Shown: positions 43,249-52,228 of the stretch, piece after piece
How positions within the stretch are numbered: position 1 is the stretch's first letter
Layout of the letters: every line of letters starts with the position of its first letter
Origin: Ramlibacter pinisoli
Lineage (GTDB): Bacteria > Pseudomonadota > Gammaproteobacteria > Burkholderiales > Burkholderiaceae_C
DNA length: 64,000 bases
Reading direction: 5' to 3'
Assembly: GCF_009758015.1 (NCBI RefSeq)
Contig: NZ_WSEL01000003.1
Location: 1,302,001 to 1,366,000, forward strand
Notes under the pieces: model-generated
What the model was told of the DNA's origin: nothing
Seen by the model: the letters and a program-made list of their open reading frames with translations, nothing else
The model's database searches: none
Translations under genes and position numbers: made by a program

Positions 43249-43583
43249 ATTGTCGGCGCGGACGGGTTCGCGAAGAGTCCGCTTCCGGCGAACTCATCGG
43301 GGACCTTGGGGGCAGAGCCGGTGATGTCTCCAGCCTGCGCAGCGGGTAGCAACGCTTCAGGGAGCAGCGCGACCTGGGAGCCGGCGGCCGCTCATCGGCA
43401 CCGCCGTTGTACTTCGCTGCACCTTGTTGCTATCGCCAACATTCTCATCGAGAATGCATCCCGTTCACATCGCTTGCACAGCGACCGACCACGAGTTGAG
43501 CCATCCACTCAAGGAGCAGCATGGCAAACCAGCGGCATCTGGAAGCATTGGCAGGCGACGCGGCGTCGCCTGGTGCGGCCGGC
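43249..43583. other. Intergenic region without recognised gene (335 bp)
   Basis: Upstream of the hybrid kinase, ending at the stop of the GNAT gene. It contains ATTCTCATCGAGAAT (43441-43455), a perfect 6-bp inverted repeat with 3-nt centre that may be a regulator site. No gene is recognised; weak open frames lack any domain pattern. Confidence 0.5.
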
Positions 43584-44093
43584 CTAGGCCAGCTTGCGCT
43601 CCATGCGGATCGCTCCTCCCCGGTCCCAGGGCCAGTCGTCGGCGCTTTGCTGCATCCCGTACCGCTGCATGAACGCCAGCATGCGTTCGTTCGATTCGAG
43701 CACCTCACCGTAGAGCGACTGGACACCGGCCTCGCGCGCGCCGTCGATCAGCTTGGTCATCAGCGCGTGCGCCACGCCCGATCCCTGCCACGAGTCGAGC
43801 ACGCTCAGGCCCAGTTCCGCGCGCCCTTGCGCCGCATCGACGATGTGCCAGCCGCCCTCGCCGATGATCTGCTCGCCATTCGGTCCCCAGACGCAGGCGA
43901 CCCAGGCGCCGTGGCGCTCGCGATCGTCGTCGAGCAGGGTGTTCAGCAGTTGGGGCGAGTCGCCGCTCACGACGCCATGGAAGCGGTTGCGCCGCGACGT
44001 GCTGCTCAATTGCTGCACGAAGTCGCGCATGCACTGGACGTCTTCGTGGCGGGCGCGGCGGACGAACACGGCGGGGGACGGGTTGTCGGACAT
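43584..44093 (-). CDS. GNAT-family N-acetyltransferase
   Basis: 169 residues, GNAT fold: [21 protein letters not shown], then [20 protein letters not shown], the acetyl-CoA loop [19 protein letters not shown] and [13 protein letters not shown]. The substrate is unknown. The start at 44093 is the first Met of the domain. Divergent from the MASE2 kinase operon, 74 bases away; such GNATs may modify a component of that system (speculative). Confidence 0.85.
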   Translation of the reverse strand: MSDNPSPAVFVRRARHEDVQCMRDFVQQLSSTSRRNRFHGVVSGDSPQLLNTLLDDDRERHGAWVACVWGPNGEQIIGEGGWHIVDAAQGRAELGLSVLDSWQGSGVAHALMTKLIDGAREAGVQSLYGEVLESNERMLAFMQRYGMQQSADDWPWDRGGAIRMERKLA

Positions 44094-44167
44094 CGGCGCG
44101 GCACCGGAGGTTGCGGACGACGGGCAGTCTACGGCTGGGCCTGCCGGGGCACAAGCAGCGCCGCAGC

Positions 44168-45562
44168 ATGAGCGGCGCCGCGGCACTGGCCACCGCGGTC
44201 GCCGACGAAGCGCCGGCGCCCGCGCGCCGCGTGCACCCCATCGTCAAGCTCGATTACCCGATCCGCATCGTCGGCCACCTGGCCAGCGCATCGGTCATCA
44301 TTTCCGTTCTCCTCTCGCGGCCGCCGTCGGCGCCCCTCTGGGCATGGCTGGCATTCACGGCGCTGGTGTGGCCCCACCTGGCGTACTGGCTGGCTCGCCG
44401 CGCCCAGGACAGCAAGCGCGCCGAGCTCGCATGGCTGCTGACCGACACGCTGATCCTCGCCTTCTGGGCGGGCCAGCTCGGCTTCGACATCCTGGTCACG
44501 GCCGTCTTCCTGATGGGGATGCTCACCACCAACCTGAGCGTGGGCGGCAAGCGCTTCGCGACCTGGAGCGTGGCCGTCTTCCTGCTCGGCGCATTCCTGG
44601 GCGCGGCGGCCGGCGACTTCCGTGGCTACCTGCGTGCGTCGGAGACGACGCAACTGCTCACGGCCATCACCTGGTGCCTGTTCATGATCATGTTCGGCGT
44701 GCAGTCGCACGCCCAGACGCGCGCCGCCATCCAGGCGAACCGGGAGGTCAAGGCACGCAATCGCCTGATCGAGCAGCAGACGTTCGAACTCGACCAGGCG
44801 CGCCAGGCGGCGGAACTTGCCCGCGAACAGGCCGAACATGCCAACCGGGCCAAGAGCGCCTTCCTGGCCAACATGAGCCACGAGTTGCGCACGCCGCTCA
44901 ATGCCGTGATCGGCTACGCGCAGTTGCTGACCGACGAATTCGCGGAGGGGCAGCCGGTCGGGCCCTCGACGATGACCGACCTGGGGCGCATCGAGACAGC
45001 GGCGCGCCACCTGCTGGGCCTGATCAACGACGTCCTGGACCTGTCGAAGATCGAGGCTGACAAGATCGAGCTGTCCTTCGAGGACGTGGAGCTTCCCGAG
45101 CTCCTCGACCAGGTGATGTCCACGACGCAACCGCTGCTGGCCGTCAACCGCAACCGCTTCGACCTGTCACTCGGCCCGGGCATCGGCCGCATCCGCACCG
45201 ATGCGACGCGGCTGCGCCAGGTCCTGTTCAACCTGCTCGCCAATGCCGCGAAGTTCACGCACGAAGGCACGATCCGCCTGGCCGTGCGCATGGACACCGA
45301 CGACCAGGGAAGCCCGGTGGCCACCTTCGAGGTGGCCGACACCGGCATCGGCATGACGCCGGAGCAACTGGGCAAGCTGTTCCAGGCCTTCGTCCAGGCC
45401 GACGCCGAGACCTCCCGCAAGTACGGCGGCACGGGGCTCGGCCTGGTGATCAGCCGGCGCCTCTGCCGGATGCTGGGGGGCGACGTCACGGCCACCAGCG
45501 CCCCCGGCGTCGGCAGCGTCTTCACCGCCGTCGTGCGGGCCGACAAGATGGGAGCGGCATGA
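44168..45562 (+). CDS. MASE2-type membrane histidine kinase (operon gene 1)
   Basis: 464 residues. The N-terminus is a MASE2 sensory membrane domain ([58 protein letters not shown]), followed by a coiled coil, HisKA ([17 protein letters not shown], His238) and HATPase ([23 protein letters not shown]). No receiver domain, so phosphate passes to a separate protein; the next gene encodes one, overlapping by four bases (ATGA). Other receiver at the operon end (48491). MASE2 is more common in cyclases, so its ligand is unknown. Start at 44168 begins the domain after a basic lead. Confidence 0.9.
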   Translation: MSGAAALATAVADEAPAPARRVHPIVKLDYPIRIVGHLASASVIISVLLSRPPSAPLWAWLAFTALVWPHLAYWLARRAQDSKRAELAWLLTDTLILAFWAGQLGFDILVTAVFLMGMLTTNLSVGGKRFATWSVAVFLLGAFLGAAAGDFRGYLRASETTQLLTAITWCLFMIMFGVQSHAQTRAAIQANREVKARNRLIEQQTFELDQARQAAELAREQAEHANRAKSAFLANMSHELRTPLNAVIGYAQLLTDEFAEGQPVGPSTMTDLGRIETAARHLLGLINDVLDLSKIEADKIELSFEDVELPELLDQVMSTTQPLLAVNRNRFDLSLGPGIGRIRTDATRLRQVLFNLLANAAKFTHEGTIRLAVRMDTDDQGSPVATFEVADTGIGMTPEQLGKLFQAFVQADAETSRKYGGTGLGLVISRRLCRMLGGDVTATSAPGVGSVFTAVVRADKMGAA

Positions 45563-46365
45563 AAGTCCTGGTCGTCGAAGACAACGAGATGAACCGCGAC
45601 ATCCTGTCGCGCCGGCTGAAGCGGCGCGGCTGGGAGGTGGCGATCGCCGTCGACGGCGCCCAGGGGCTGGCCATGGCGGCCAGCGAGCAGCCGGCGGTGG
45701 TGCTGATGGACATGAGCCTGCCGGTCATCGACGGCTGGGAGGCCACGCGCCGCCTGCGGGCAGACCCCGCCATCGCGCACCTGCCCGTGATCGCGCTGAC
45801 CGCGCACGCGATGTCGGGTGACCGCGAGAAGGCGCTCGCCGCGGGTTGCGACGACTTCGATACCAAGCCGGTCGAGTTCGAGCGGCTGTTCACCAAGATC
45901 GACGCCTTGCTCCAGCGCGTGCCCGCGGCGGCGGCCGATCCGCTGCAGATCACCGCACCGGCCGAACTGGCCGCGCTGCCGCGCCTGCTGGCGGTCGTCG
46001 ACGCTGCCTGCGACCGCCATGCCGTGCCTGCCGAAGCGCGCCACGACCTCAAGCTCGTGGCCGAGGAGGCGTGCGTGAATGTCATGCGCCACGCCTACCC
46101 CGCCGGCGCGCCCGGGCCCCTGACGCTGACCGTGCGGCCGGGGCGCCTGGACGGGCAGCCGAGCATGCTGCTGACGATCGAGGACCAGGGCCGGCCCTTC
46201 GATCCGCTGGCCCAGGCCGCCCCCGACCTCACCGCCAGTGCGGAGGCACGCGAGATCGGCGGCCTGGGCCTGCCGCTGATCCGCGAGCTGTGCGACCAAC
46301 TGACGTACCAACGCGATCCCGTGCGCGGAAACGTGTTCGTGATGTCGCGGCGCCTGAATCACTGA
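45559..46365 (+). CDS. Receiver-HATPase protein: response-regulated RsbW/SpoIIAB-like kinase (operon gene 2)
   Basis: 268 residues: a receiver (D8, Asp51, Thr81, Lys103) fused to a GHKL ATPase domain (about 137-265) of the anti-sigma-factor type: [15 protein letters not shown] box, [17 protein letters not shown]. There is no HisKA, so it is likely a serine kinase of the partner-switch type, phosphorylating the STAS protein encoded 22 bases downstream and switched by its receiver. The ATGA overlap with the kinase gene supports signalling from it. The target (sigma factor or other) is not encoded in the operon. Confidence 0.88.
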   Translation: MKVLVVEDNEMNRDILSRRLKRRGWEVAIAVDGAQGLAMAASEQPAVVLMDMSLPVIDGWEATRRLRADPAIAHLPVIALTAHAMSGDREKALAAGCDDFDTKPVEFERLFTKIDALLQRVPAAAADPLQITAPAELAALPRLLAVVDAACDRHAVPAEARHDLKLVAEEACVNVMRHAYPAGAPGPLTLTVRPGRLDGQPSMLLTIEDQGRPFDPLAQAAPDLTASAEAREIGGLGLPLIRELCDQLTYQRDPVRGNVFVMSRRLNH

Positions 46366-46386
46366 CAGAACCTTGGAGGTCCCGGA

Positions 46387-46725
46387 GTGGAAGCAATCCT
46401 GACCGAGCGCGACAACGCCACGATCATCACGATCACCGGCAGCGTCGACAGCCTCAACGCCGAACAGCTCAGCGCCACGTTCGCCCCGCCCATTGCACAG
46501 GGGCGCGTGCGGCTGATCGCCGACTTCTCGCGCGTCAACTACACGAGCAGTGCCGGCCTGCGCTCGCTGTTGGGGGCCGTGAAGGACAGCCGCCGCAGCG
46601 GCGGCGACCTGCGCATCGCCGGGCTGCAGCCGCAGGTGGAGCGCGTGCTCGCGATCGCCGGCTTCACCAGCATCATCAAGGTGTTCCCGGACGTCGAAGC
46701 CGCGGTGGCGAGCTACCAGGCCTGA
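46387..46725 (+). CDS. STAS-domain anti-sigma-factor antagonist (operon gene 3)
   Basis: 112 residues, a STAS fold like SpoIIAA/RsbV: ITGSVDSLNAEQLSATF, LIADFSRVNYTSSAGLRSLLG, GDLRIAGLQPQVERVLAIAGF. The phosphorylatable serine aligned with SpoIIAA Ser58 is Ser55 in YTSSAGL; the usual preceding Asp is a Ser here. It should be phosphorylated by the kinase of gene 2 and dephosphorylated by the PP2C of gene 6. GTG start at 46387, ribosome site GGAGGT about 9 bases upstream. Placement directly before the two patatin genes suggests they are what it controls. Confidence 0.9.
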   Translation: MEAILTERDNATIITITGSVDSLNAEQLSATFAPPIAQGRVRLIADFSRVNYTSSAGLRSLLGAVKDSRRSGGDLRIAGLQPQVERVLAIAGFTSIIKVFPDVEAAVASYQA

Positions 46726-46738
46726 GGGACGACGCGCC

Positions 46739-47635
46739 ATGGCTGCGACCCTTCCCGCCTTCTCACCCGTGGACGCCGCGTCGCCCAAGGTCACGCTCGT
46801 CATCGGGTCGGGCAGCGTCAAGTGCGCGGCGGCCCTGGGCGTCGCCAAGGCCATGGCGGACGCCGGCATCGGCATCGAGCGCGTCGTGGGCTGCAGCGCC
46901 GGGGCCATCTTCGGCGCCCTCATCGCCTTCGGGTTCTCCACCGATGAATCCAGGGCGATGACGATGCGCCTGTGGACGCGCGAGCTGACGGGCCAGCGCA
47001 ACACGCTGGGCCTGCTGCGCGCCCTGGCGCCGCGCCTGTTCGGCTTCAAGGCGGCCGAGTTCTCGCTGCGCAACGATCGCCTCCTGCTGCAGCGGCTGGA
47101 GGCCGCGTTCGGGGACAAGCGCATCGAGGACGCGCCGATCCCGCTGCACCTGACAGCCACCGATTTCGCGACCGGCGAGCTGGTGGAACTGGCGCGCGGC
47201 TCGCTGGTCGACGGCATCCGCGCCAGCCTTGCGCTGCCGCTGGCCTTCACTCCGCACCAGCTGGACGGCCGCCTGCTGGTCGACGGCTACCTGGCCGACC
47301 CGCTGCCGGTGAGCGTGGCGATGAAGCACGGCGCGCGCGTCATCGTCGCCGTGGGCTTCGAGAACCCGTACCAGGAGCGCGTCGACAGCGCCGGGCGGTT
47401 CGCCTTCCAGCTGAGCGCAATCCTCGCGAACAACCTGCTGCGCGCCAAGCTGGCCTTCCACAGCGCGGCGCACCATTCGGAGATGATCATCATCCTGCCG
47501 GAGTTCCAGCAACGCGTGCGCCTGTTCGACACCGGCAAGCTGGCCTACATCATCGACGAAGGCGAGCAGGCCGCGCTGCAGCAGCTGCCGTACCTGCACC
47601 GACTGCTGGCCGAAGGGCAACTGCGTGCGGCCTGA
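46739..47635 (+). CDS. Patatin-like phospholipase 1 (operon gene 4)
   Basis: 298 residues of the patatin fold. The catalytic serine is in GCSAG (Ser53) and the dyad aspartate in DGYLADPLP (Asp182). The oxyanion motif, normally GGGxRG, reads GSGSVKCAAALG here, with Lys-Cys at the Arg position, shared with the next gene. LDGRLLVDG and ILANNLLRAKLAFH continue the fold. A cytoplasmic or membrane-associated lipid hydrolase. It starts 13 bases after the STAS gene and overlaps the next patatin by 11 bases. Confidence 0.9.
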   Translation: MAATLPAFSPVDAASPKVTLVIGSGSVKCAAALGVAKAMADAGIGIERVVGCSAGAIFGALIAFGFSTDESRAMTMRLWTRELTGQRNTLGLLRALAPRLFGFKAAEFSLRNDRLLLQRLEAAFGDKRIEDAPIPLHLTATDFATGELVELARGSLVDGIRASLALPLAFTPHQLDGRLLVDGYLADPLPVSVAMKHGARVIVAVGFENPYQERVDSAGRFAFQLSAILANNLLRAKLAFHSAAHHSEMIIILPEFQQRVRLFDTGKLAYIIDEGEQAALQQLPYLHRLLAEGQLRAA

Positions 47636-48494
47636 GGGGCGCGAGCCGCGCGTCGCGCTGGTGATCGGCGCGGGCTCGCTCAAGTGCGCCGCCGCCTACG
47701 GCGTGGCACGCGTGCTGCAGAACCATCGGATCCCCATTGCACGCATCATCGGATGCAGCGGCGGCGCCTTCTGCGCAGCCTGGCTGGCCGCGGGCGGCGG
47801 CGACGCCCAGGCGGTCGCCGAGCGTTTCGCGCGCGGCTGGGGCGGTGCTTTCGACGAGGTCGACTACGGCGCCATCCTGGCGTCGGTGTTTCCGCGCTGG
47901 CTGGGTTTCACGCCGAAACGCGGCATCGTCAGGGACCGTGCGATCAACGCCGCGATCGCAGCGGAGTTCGGCCAGCTCCGGTTCGAGGACCTCGACACGC
48001 CGCTGCAACTGGTGGCGACCGATTTCGAGACCGGCGAACAGATCGTGATCTCCAGCGGGCGCCTGTTCGACGCCATCCGCGCCAGCATCGCGCTGCCCCT
48101 GATCCTGCCGCCCTGGCCGCAAGGCGGGCGCATGCTGGTCGACGGCGCCGTGTGCGACCCGCTGCCGGTGGACGTCGCGGTGCGCGAGGGCGCGGACATC
48201 ATCGTCGCGGTCGGATTCGAGAACCCGCTGGAGCTGCAGTTCCACTCGGGCATGGGACTGGTGCGGCAGGTCACGAGCCTGATGGTCAACCAGCTGCTGC
48301 GTGCGCAGTACGCCTTCTTCAACCTCGCCCATGACGCCGAGACGGTCCTGGTGATGCCCGAATTCGACCGCCCCGTCGGCTTGGGCGACGTCCATCTCGT
48401 CCCCTGGCTCGTGGAACAGGGCGCTCTCGCGGCCGAGCGCGAGATGCCCTACCTGCGGCGGTTGCTCGAGGCGGCGCCGCTGCGTGCAGCATGA
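47625..48494 (+). CDS. Patatin-like phospholipase 2 (operon gene 5)
   Basis: 289 residues, a paralogue of gene 4 over most of its length. The serine is in GCSGGA (Ser45), the aspartate in DGAVCDPLP (Asp173), and the oxyanion motif is GAGSLKCAAAYG. IVAVGFENP and MPEFDRPV match gene 4 too. GTG start at 47625 overlaps the end of gene 4 by 11 bases, and its stop overlaps gene 6 by 4 bases. Tandem, diverged patatins suggest a heteromeric enzyme or two substrates; one may regulate the other. Confidence 0.9.
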   Translation: MRPEGREPRVALVIGAGSLKCAAAYGVARVLQNHRIPIARIIGCSGGAFCAAWLAAGGGDAQAVAERFARGWGGAFDEVDYGAILASVFPRWLGFTPKRGIVRDRAINAAIAAEFGQLRFEDLDTPLQLVATDFETGEQIVISSGRLFDAIRASIALPLILPPWPQGGRMLVDGAVCDPLPVDVAVREGADIIVAVGFENPLELQFHSGMGLVRQVTSLMVNQLLRAQYAFFNLAHDAETVLVMPEFDRPVGLGDVHLVPWLVEQGALAAEREMPYLRRLLEAAPLRAA

Positions 48495-49663
48495 GCGACG
48501 CCGAACGCACGATGCGCATCCTGGTCGTCGACGACCTGGAGATCAACCGCGACCTGCTGGTGCGGCGCGTGTCCCGCCTGGGCCACGAAGCGCGCACGGC
48601 GGTCGACGGCGTGGCCGCACTGGAGCTCCTGGGTGCCCAGGCCTGGGACCTGGTGCTCCTGGACATCACGATGCCCGGCATGGATGGCTACGAAACGCTG
48701 CGCCGGATCAAGGCCGACCCCGCCATCGCCGATACCCCGGTCATCATGGTTTCCGCCATCGACCAGATCGACAGCGTCGTGCGCTGCCTCGAACTGGGCG
48801 CCGATGACTACCTGGTCAAGCCCTTCAATCCGGTGCTCCTGCAGGCGCGCATCGAATCGTCCCTGGCCAAGAAGCGGCTGGCCGACCACCGGCGGGCGCG
48901 GTACGACGCGCTCTCCCGCGAGCTGGCGATCGGGCGGCGCATCCAGCGCGGCTTCCTGCCGCAGGCCCTCCCGCGTCCGTCGGGCTGGGAGCTGGCGGCC
49001 TGCTGCGTCCCTGCGCGCCAGGTCTCGGGTGACTTCTACGACGTCTTCGAATTGCCGTCCGGAGCGCTGGCCCTGGTTCTGGCCGACGTGTGCGACAAGG
49101 GCGTGGGCGCGGCCCTCTACATGGCACTGTTCCGCACGCTGCTGCGCGCGATGTCCACGCACGGTGCCCCGGACGAGGCGCCTGCGGCGACGCTGGCGCG
49201 CGCGGTCGGCTTCGTCAACGACTACAGCGTGAGCGTGCACGGCCACGAGAACATGTTCTCGACCCTCTTCTTCGCGCTGCTGCGGCTCGATGACGGCAGC
49301 CTGCACTACCTGAACGCGGGGCACGAGTCGCCTCTCCTGGTGGGCAGCGCAGGGACGTCGCGGCTGGAGCCCACCGGCCCGGCCGTGGGCCTGGTGGAAG
49401 GCCAGCGCTGGGCGATCGGCACCGCGACCCTCGAACCCGGCGCCAGGTTGCTGGCCTACACGGACGGGGTGACGGAGGCCATGGGCCTGCACGGCGCCTT
49501 CGGCGAACCGGCACTCCTGGCGAGTGTCGCGGAGCCCTTCGACGCCCCCGGGGGACTCATCCGCCGCCTGCAGGAGCGGGTGGCGCAGCACGTCGGAACG
49601 CTGGAGCCGCACGATGACATCACGCTGCTGTGCGTGGCGCGCGCCGGCGCCGGTGGCCCCTGA
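48491..49663 (+). CDS. Receiver-PP2C (SpoIIE/RsbU-type) phosphatase (operon gene 6)
   Basis: 390 residues: an N-terminal receiver (D14, D15, Asp58, Lys in YLVKPFNP) and, after a helical linker, an RsbU/SpoIIE PP2C phosphatase domain with ARQVSGDFYDVFEL, LADVCDKGVGAALYMAL, LRLDDGSLHYLNAGH, LAYTDGVTEA and PHDDITLLCV. It should dephosphorylate the STAS protein when its receiver is phosphorylated. The start overlaps the patatin 2 stop by four bases. The stop abuts the stop of the convergent kinase gene with no base between. Confidence 0.92.
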   Translation: MSDAERTMRILVVDDLEINRDLLVRRVSRLGHEARTAVDGVAALELLGAQAWDLVLLDITMPGMDGYETLRRIKADPAIADTPVIMVSAIDQIDSVVRCLELGADDYLVKPFNPVLLQARIESSLAKKRLADHRRARYDALSRELAIGRRIQRGFLPQALPRPSGWELAACCVPARQVSGDFYDVFELPSGALALVLADVCDKGVGAALYMALFRTLLRAMSTHGAPDEAPAATLARAVGFVNDYSVSVHGHENMFSTLFFALLRLDDGSLHYLNAGHESPLLVGSAGTSRLEPTGPAVGLVEGQRWAIGTATLEPGARLLAYTDGVTEAMGLHGAFGEPALLASVAEPFDAPGGLIRRLQERVAQHVGTLEPHDDITLLCVARAGAGGP

Positions 49664-51082
49664 TCAGGCCCGCACGCTCGCGGTGAAGCAGCTGCCGCGG
49701 TTCGGCTCGCTTTCCACCACGACGTTGCCCCCCATCATGCGGCACAGCCGCTGGCTGATCACCAGGCCCAGGCCGGTGCCGCCGTACTTGCGGGTGGTCG
49801 ACGAGTCGGCCTGCACGAAGGACTGGAACAGCCTGGCCATCTGCTCCTGCGTCATGCCGATGCCCGTGTCCTGCACGTCGAAGACCACCCGCTCGCCGTC
49901 CGGCAACGCCTCGCGCCGAACGCGCAACGTGATCGTTCCGTCGCTGGTGAACTTGGCCGCATTCGACAGCAGGTTGAGAAGGGCCTGGCGCAACCGCGTC
50001 GCGTCGACGCGCAGCTCCCCGGGGTTGTCGGGCAGCTCGACGACGAGACGGTTGCGATTGGCCGCCACCAGCGGCTGCGCGGTGGCGCACACCTGGTGGA
50101 CGATCTGGCCGAGGTCGTACTGCTCGACGCTCAACTCCATGCGCCCTGCCTCGATCTTCGAGAGGTCCAGGACGTCATTGATCAGGGCCAGCAGGTGCTC
50201 GCCGGCGCCCTTGATCTTGCCCAGGTCGTCCAGGACCGCTGGCGATGCACGCTCTTCCGCCAGTTCCTCTTCCAGGATCTCGCTGTAGCCGATCACGGCG
50301 TTCAGCGGCGTGCGCAGTTCGTGGCTCATGTTGGCCAGGAACTGCGATTTGGCCGCGTTGGCGGCCTCGGCTTCCTCCTTGGCGCGCGCCAGCTGTTCGG
50401 CGTGTTCCTGCACCTGCTTGACGGACTCGCGGGCCAGGCGAACGGCTGCCGTGGTGCGCTCGCGCAGCTGTTCGGCGCTGCGTCCGCACAGCAGGAGGTA
50501 CAACGAGGAGAGATAGAGCAGCAGGAGCTGGGCGACGGCTGCCGGCCAGTCGACGGCGGTGCCATCGACGAACCGCTGGTAGAGGACCATGGCGAGGTAG
50601 AAGGCCGGGGCCAGGTGCGTGAACGCGGCGGCGCGGCGGAAGCTGACGAAGCTCTGGTCCGCCACGCGCAAGGCGAGCAGGAAGAAGAGCCAGCTCCGGT
50701 AGCCGCCGGACACGTAGACGGCGGCGGTCCACAGGAGCAGGTCGCATGTGAGGAACACCAGGCCGAGGTCGAACGCCTTGACCCGGTCGTAGGCGTGGAC
50801 CAGGACACGCCAGGACAGGAGGCAGTACAGCTCGACGACGACGATGTAGGCCACCGTGGCGTTCCAGGAGCCGACGTCGGGCCGCGCTGCGTTGTGGCCA
50901 AGCAGCACCAGGAGCAGCAGCTGGAAGCCGAGGGCCCGCACCATCGGGTGCACGGCCACGTTGAAGTGGCGCCGGCGTTGCGTCCTGTAGAGCGCAGCCT
51001 CCTGCGGGTCGATCCGGATCTGCTGCTCCAGCAGAACGGACGGGCCGGCGGAGCGGTTGCGCCACTGGCTCAGACTAACCAC
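49664..51082 (-). CDS. Membrane histidine kinase convergent to the partner-switching operon
   Basis: 472 residues: five to six membrane helices (about 45-205), a coiled coil, HisKA ([17 protein letters not shown], His254) and HATPase ([23 protein letters not shown]). No receiver. Its kinase core is nearly the same as that of the MASE2 kinase at 44168 (both end in [10 protein letters not shown] and [16 protein letters not shown]), so it probably feeds the same receivers. The stop is directly adjacent to that of the phosphatase. GTG start at 51082, with GGAGGT 6 bases upstream. Confidence 0.9.
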   Translation of the reverse strand: MVSLSQWRNRSAGPSVLLEQQIRIDPQEAALYRTQRRRHFNVAVHPMVRALGFQLLLLVLLGHNAARPDVGSWNATVAYIVVVELYCLLSWRVLVHAYDRVKAFDLGLVFLTCDLLLWTAAVYVSGGYRSWLFFLLALRVADQSFVSFRRAAAFTHLAPAFYLAMVLYQRFVDGTAVDWPAAVAQLLLLYLSSLYLLLCGRSAEQLRERTTAAVRLARESVKQVQEHAEQLARAKEEAEAANAAKSQFLANMSHELRTPLNAVIGYSEILEEELAEERASPAVLDDLGKIKGAGEHLLALINDVLDLSKIEAGRMELSVEQYDLGQIVHQVCATAQPLVAANRNRLVVELPDNPGELRVDATRLRQALLNLLSNAAKFTSDGTITLRVRREALPDGERVVFDVQDTGIGMTQEQMARLFQSFVQADSSTTRKYGGTGLGLVISQRLCRMMGGNVVVESEPNRGSCFTASVRA

Positions 51083-51535
51083 GGCGCACCTCCGGTCCGC
51101 TCGTGTTGTCGTGCATCCACCGCGCTGTCGGGACCTGGCTGGCCATCGTTCACCTCCGCGTCGAACCCTATGCTAGCCCAGCAGCCCCCAGGAAGGTGGG
51201 GTGGCGTCCGGGATGGGTGGCGAGGGCAGCGGACGTCGGGGCCGGCCAGGCGCCTCGAGCCGTTCATGGCCAGGCACGGGCTTACCACAAGGCCGGCCCG
51301 TGCAAGGACACAGGGCGCGTGGAGAAACCTGTGGAGAACCGACTGGCAACCGTGCGCAATCGAGCAACGGCGCGGCCTGCAACGGATTGCTGAATTTTTG
51401 GGCAGCGCGGCCCGAGGCCGGCGATTTCCAGGGCCGGCGTGGCTGGGATGACACGCCGGGGACCGGCCACGCCGCAGCACCCAGACCCGCATCGCGGGCC
51501 ATGCGCCCGCGGACCGGGCGGTTCCCTGAGCGACC
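51083..51535. other. Intergenic region without recognised gene (453 bp)
   Basis: Upstream of the kinase at 51082 and downstream of the Crp-like gene. It must contain the kinase promoter. I see no repeat, dyad or domain-like frame; open frames crossing it are GC-driven. Confidence 0.5.
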
Positions 51536-52228
51536 TCAGGGCACCAGCGAGCGCAGGCGCTGCAGGTCGATCACCAGCAGCGCCGAGCCGTCCTTGGCCA
51601 ACACGCCCTGCTTGACCAGCGCCGACAGTTCGCGCGTCACCTGCTCGCGATAGGTGCTGACCAGGCTCGCCAGGTCGGCGTGCCGCGGCGCCGGGTCGAT
51701 GCGCGCCGTGTTCCCCTCGGTACCGGCGGCGAGCGACAACCGCAGCAGTTCGGCGCAGAGCCGCTGCTGCACGCTCTGGGTACTGAGATCCAGGACCCGG
51801 CCGGTGAGGCGCCGCACCAGGTCGGTCAGGCGCAACAGCACGCGCTCGTTGACCATCCACTCGTCGCGCAACAAGGCGCGGAACGCTGCCGGCGGCAGTG
51901 AAGCGATGACGGCGGACGTCAGGGCGACCACGTCGACGGATCGCGGCAGGCCGTCCAGTGCGGACACTTCGCCATAGGAGGTGCCGGCCTGCAGGTCCCG
52001 GAAGCTGGTCTCGCGCCCGCCTTCGGAGTAGCTGGTCACGCGGACGGTTCCGCTGACGATCATGTGCAGGTCGCGGTCCGCCGCGTCCCGCGCCACGAGC
52101 GGTTGGCCCGCCTCATAATGCCGCCAGTCGCACTGCTGGCTGATGGCATCGAGCCGGCTGACCGGCAGATCCTGCAGCAGGTCGATGGTTCTCAGTCCCA
52201 GGCTGGATGGCTGGATCGTTCTTGGCAT
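51536..52228 (-). CDS. Crp/Fnr-family regulator, predicted cAMP-binding
   Basis: 230 residues: an N-terminal cyclic-nucleotide-binding domain with the phosphate-binding cassette GEVSALDGLPRSVDVVALT, where Glu and the Arg-Ser pair that bind cAMP in CRP are kept, a dimerisation helix (VNERVLLRLTDLVRRLTGRV), and a C-terminal winged helix (HADLASLVSTYREQVTRELSAL). No N-terminal Cys cluster of the FNR type. The divergent gene encodes an adenylate cyclase; their starts overlap by 22 bases (52207-52228), so one of the two starts may be further in, and they are very probably a matched pair. Confidence 0.9.
   Translation of the reverse strand: MPRTIQPSSLGLRTIDLLQDLPVSRLDAISQQCDWRHYEAGQPLVARDAADRDLHMIVSGTVRVTSYSEGGRETSFRDLQAGTSYGEVSALDGLPRSVDVVALTSAVIASLPPAAFRALLRDEWMVNERVLLRLTDLVRRLTGRVLDLSTQSVQQRLCAELLRLSLAAGTEGNTARIDPAPRHADLASLVSTYREQVTRELSALVKQGVLAKDGSALLVIDLQRLRSLVP

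Noticed and set aside
46387..48494. STAS-patatin region as a CBASS-type anti-phage system with patatin effector
   Set aside because: No cyclic-nucleotide synthase of the CD-NTase type or ubiquitin-like accessory genes adjoin; the nearby class III cyclase belongs to a separate unit with a Crp-like partner.
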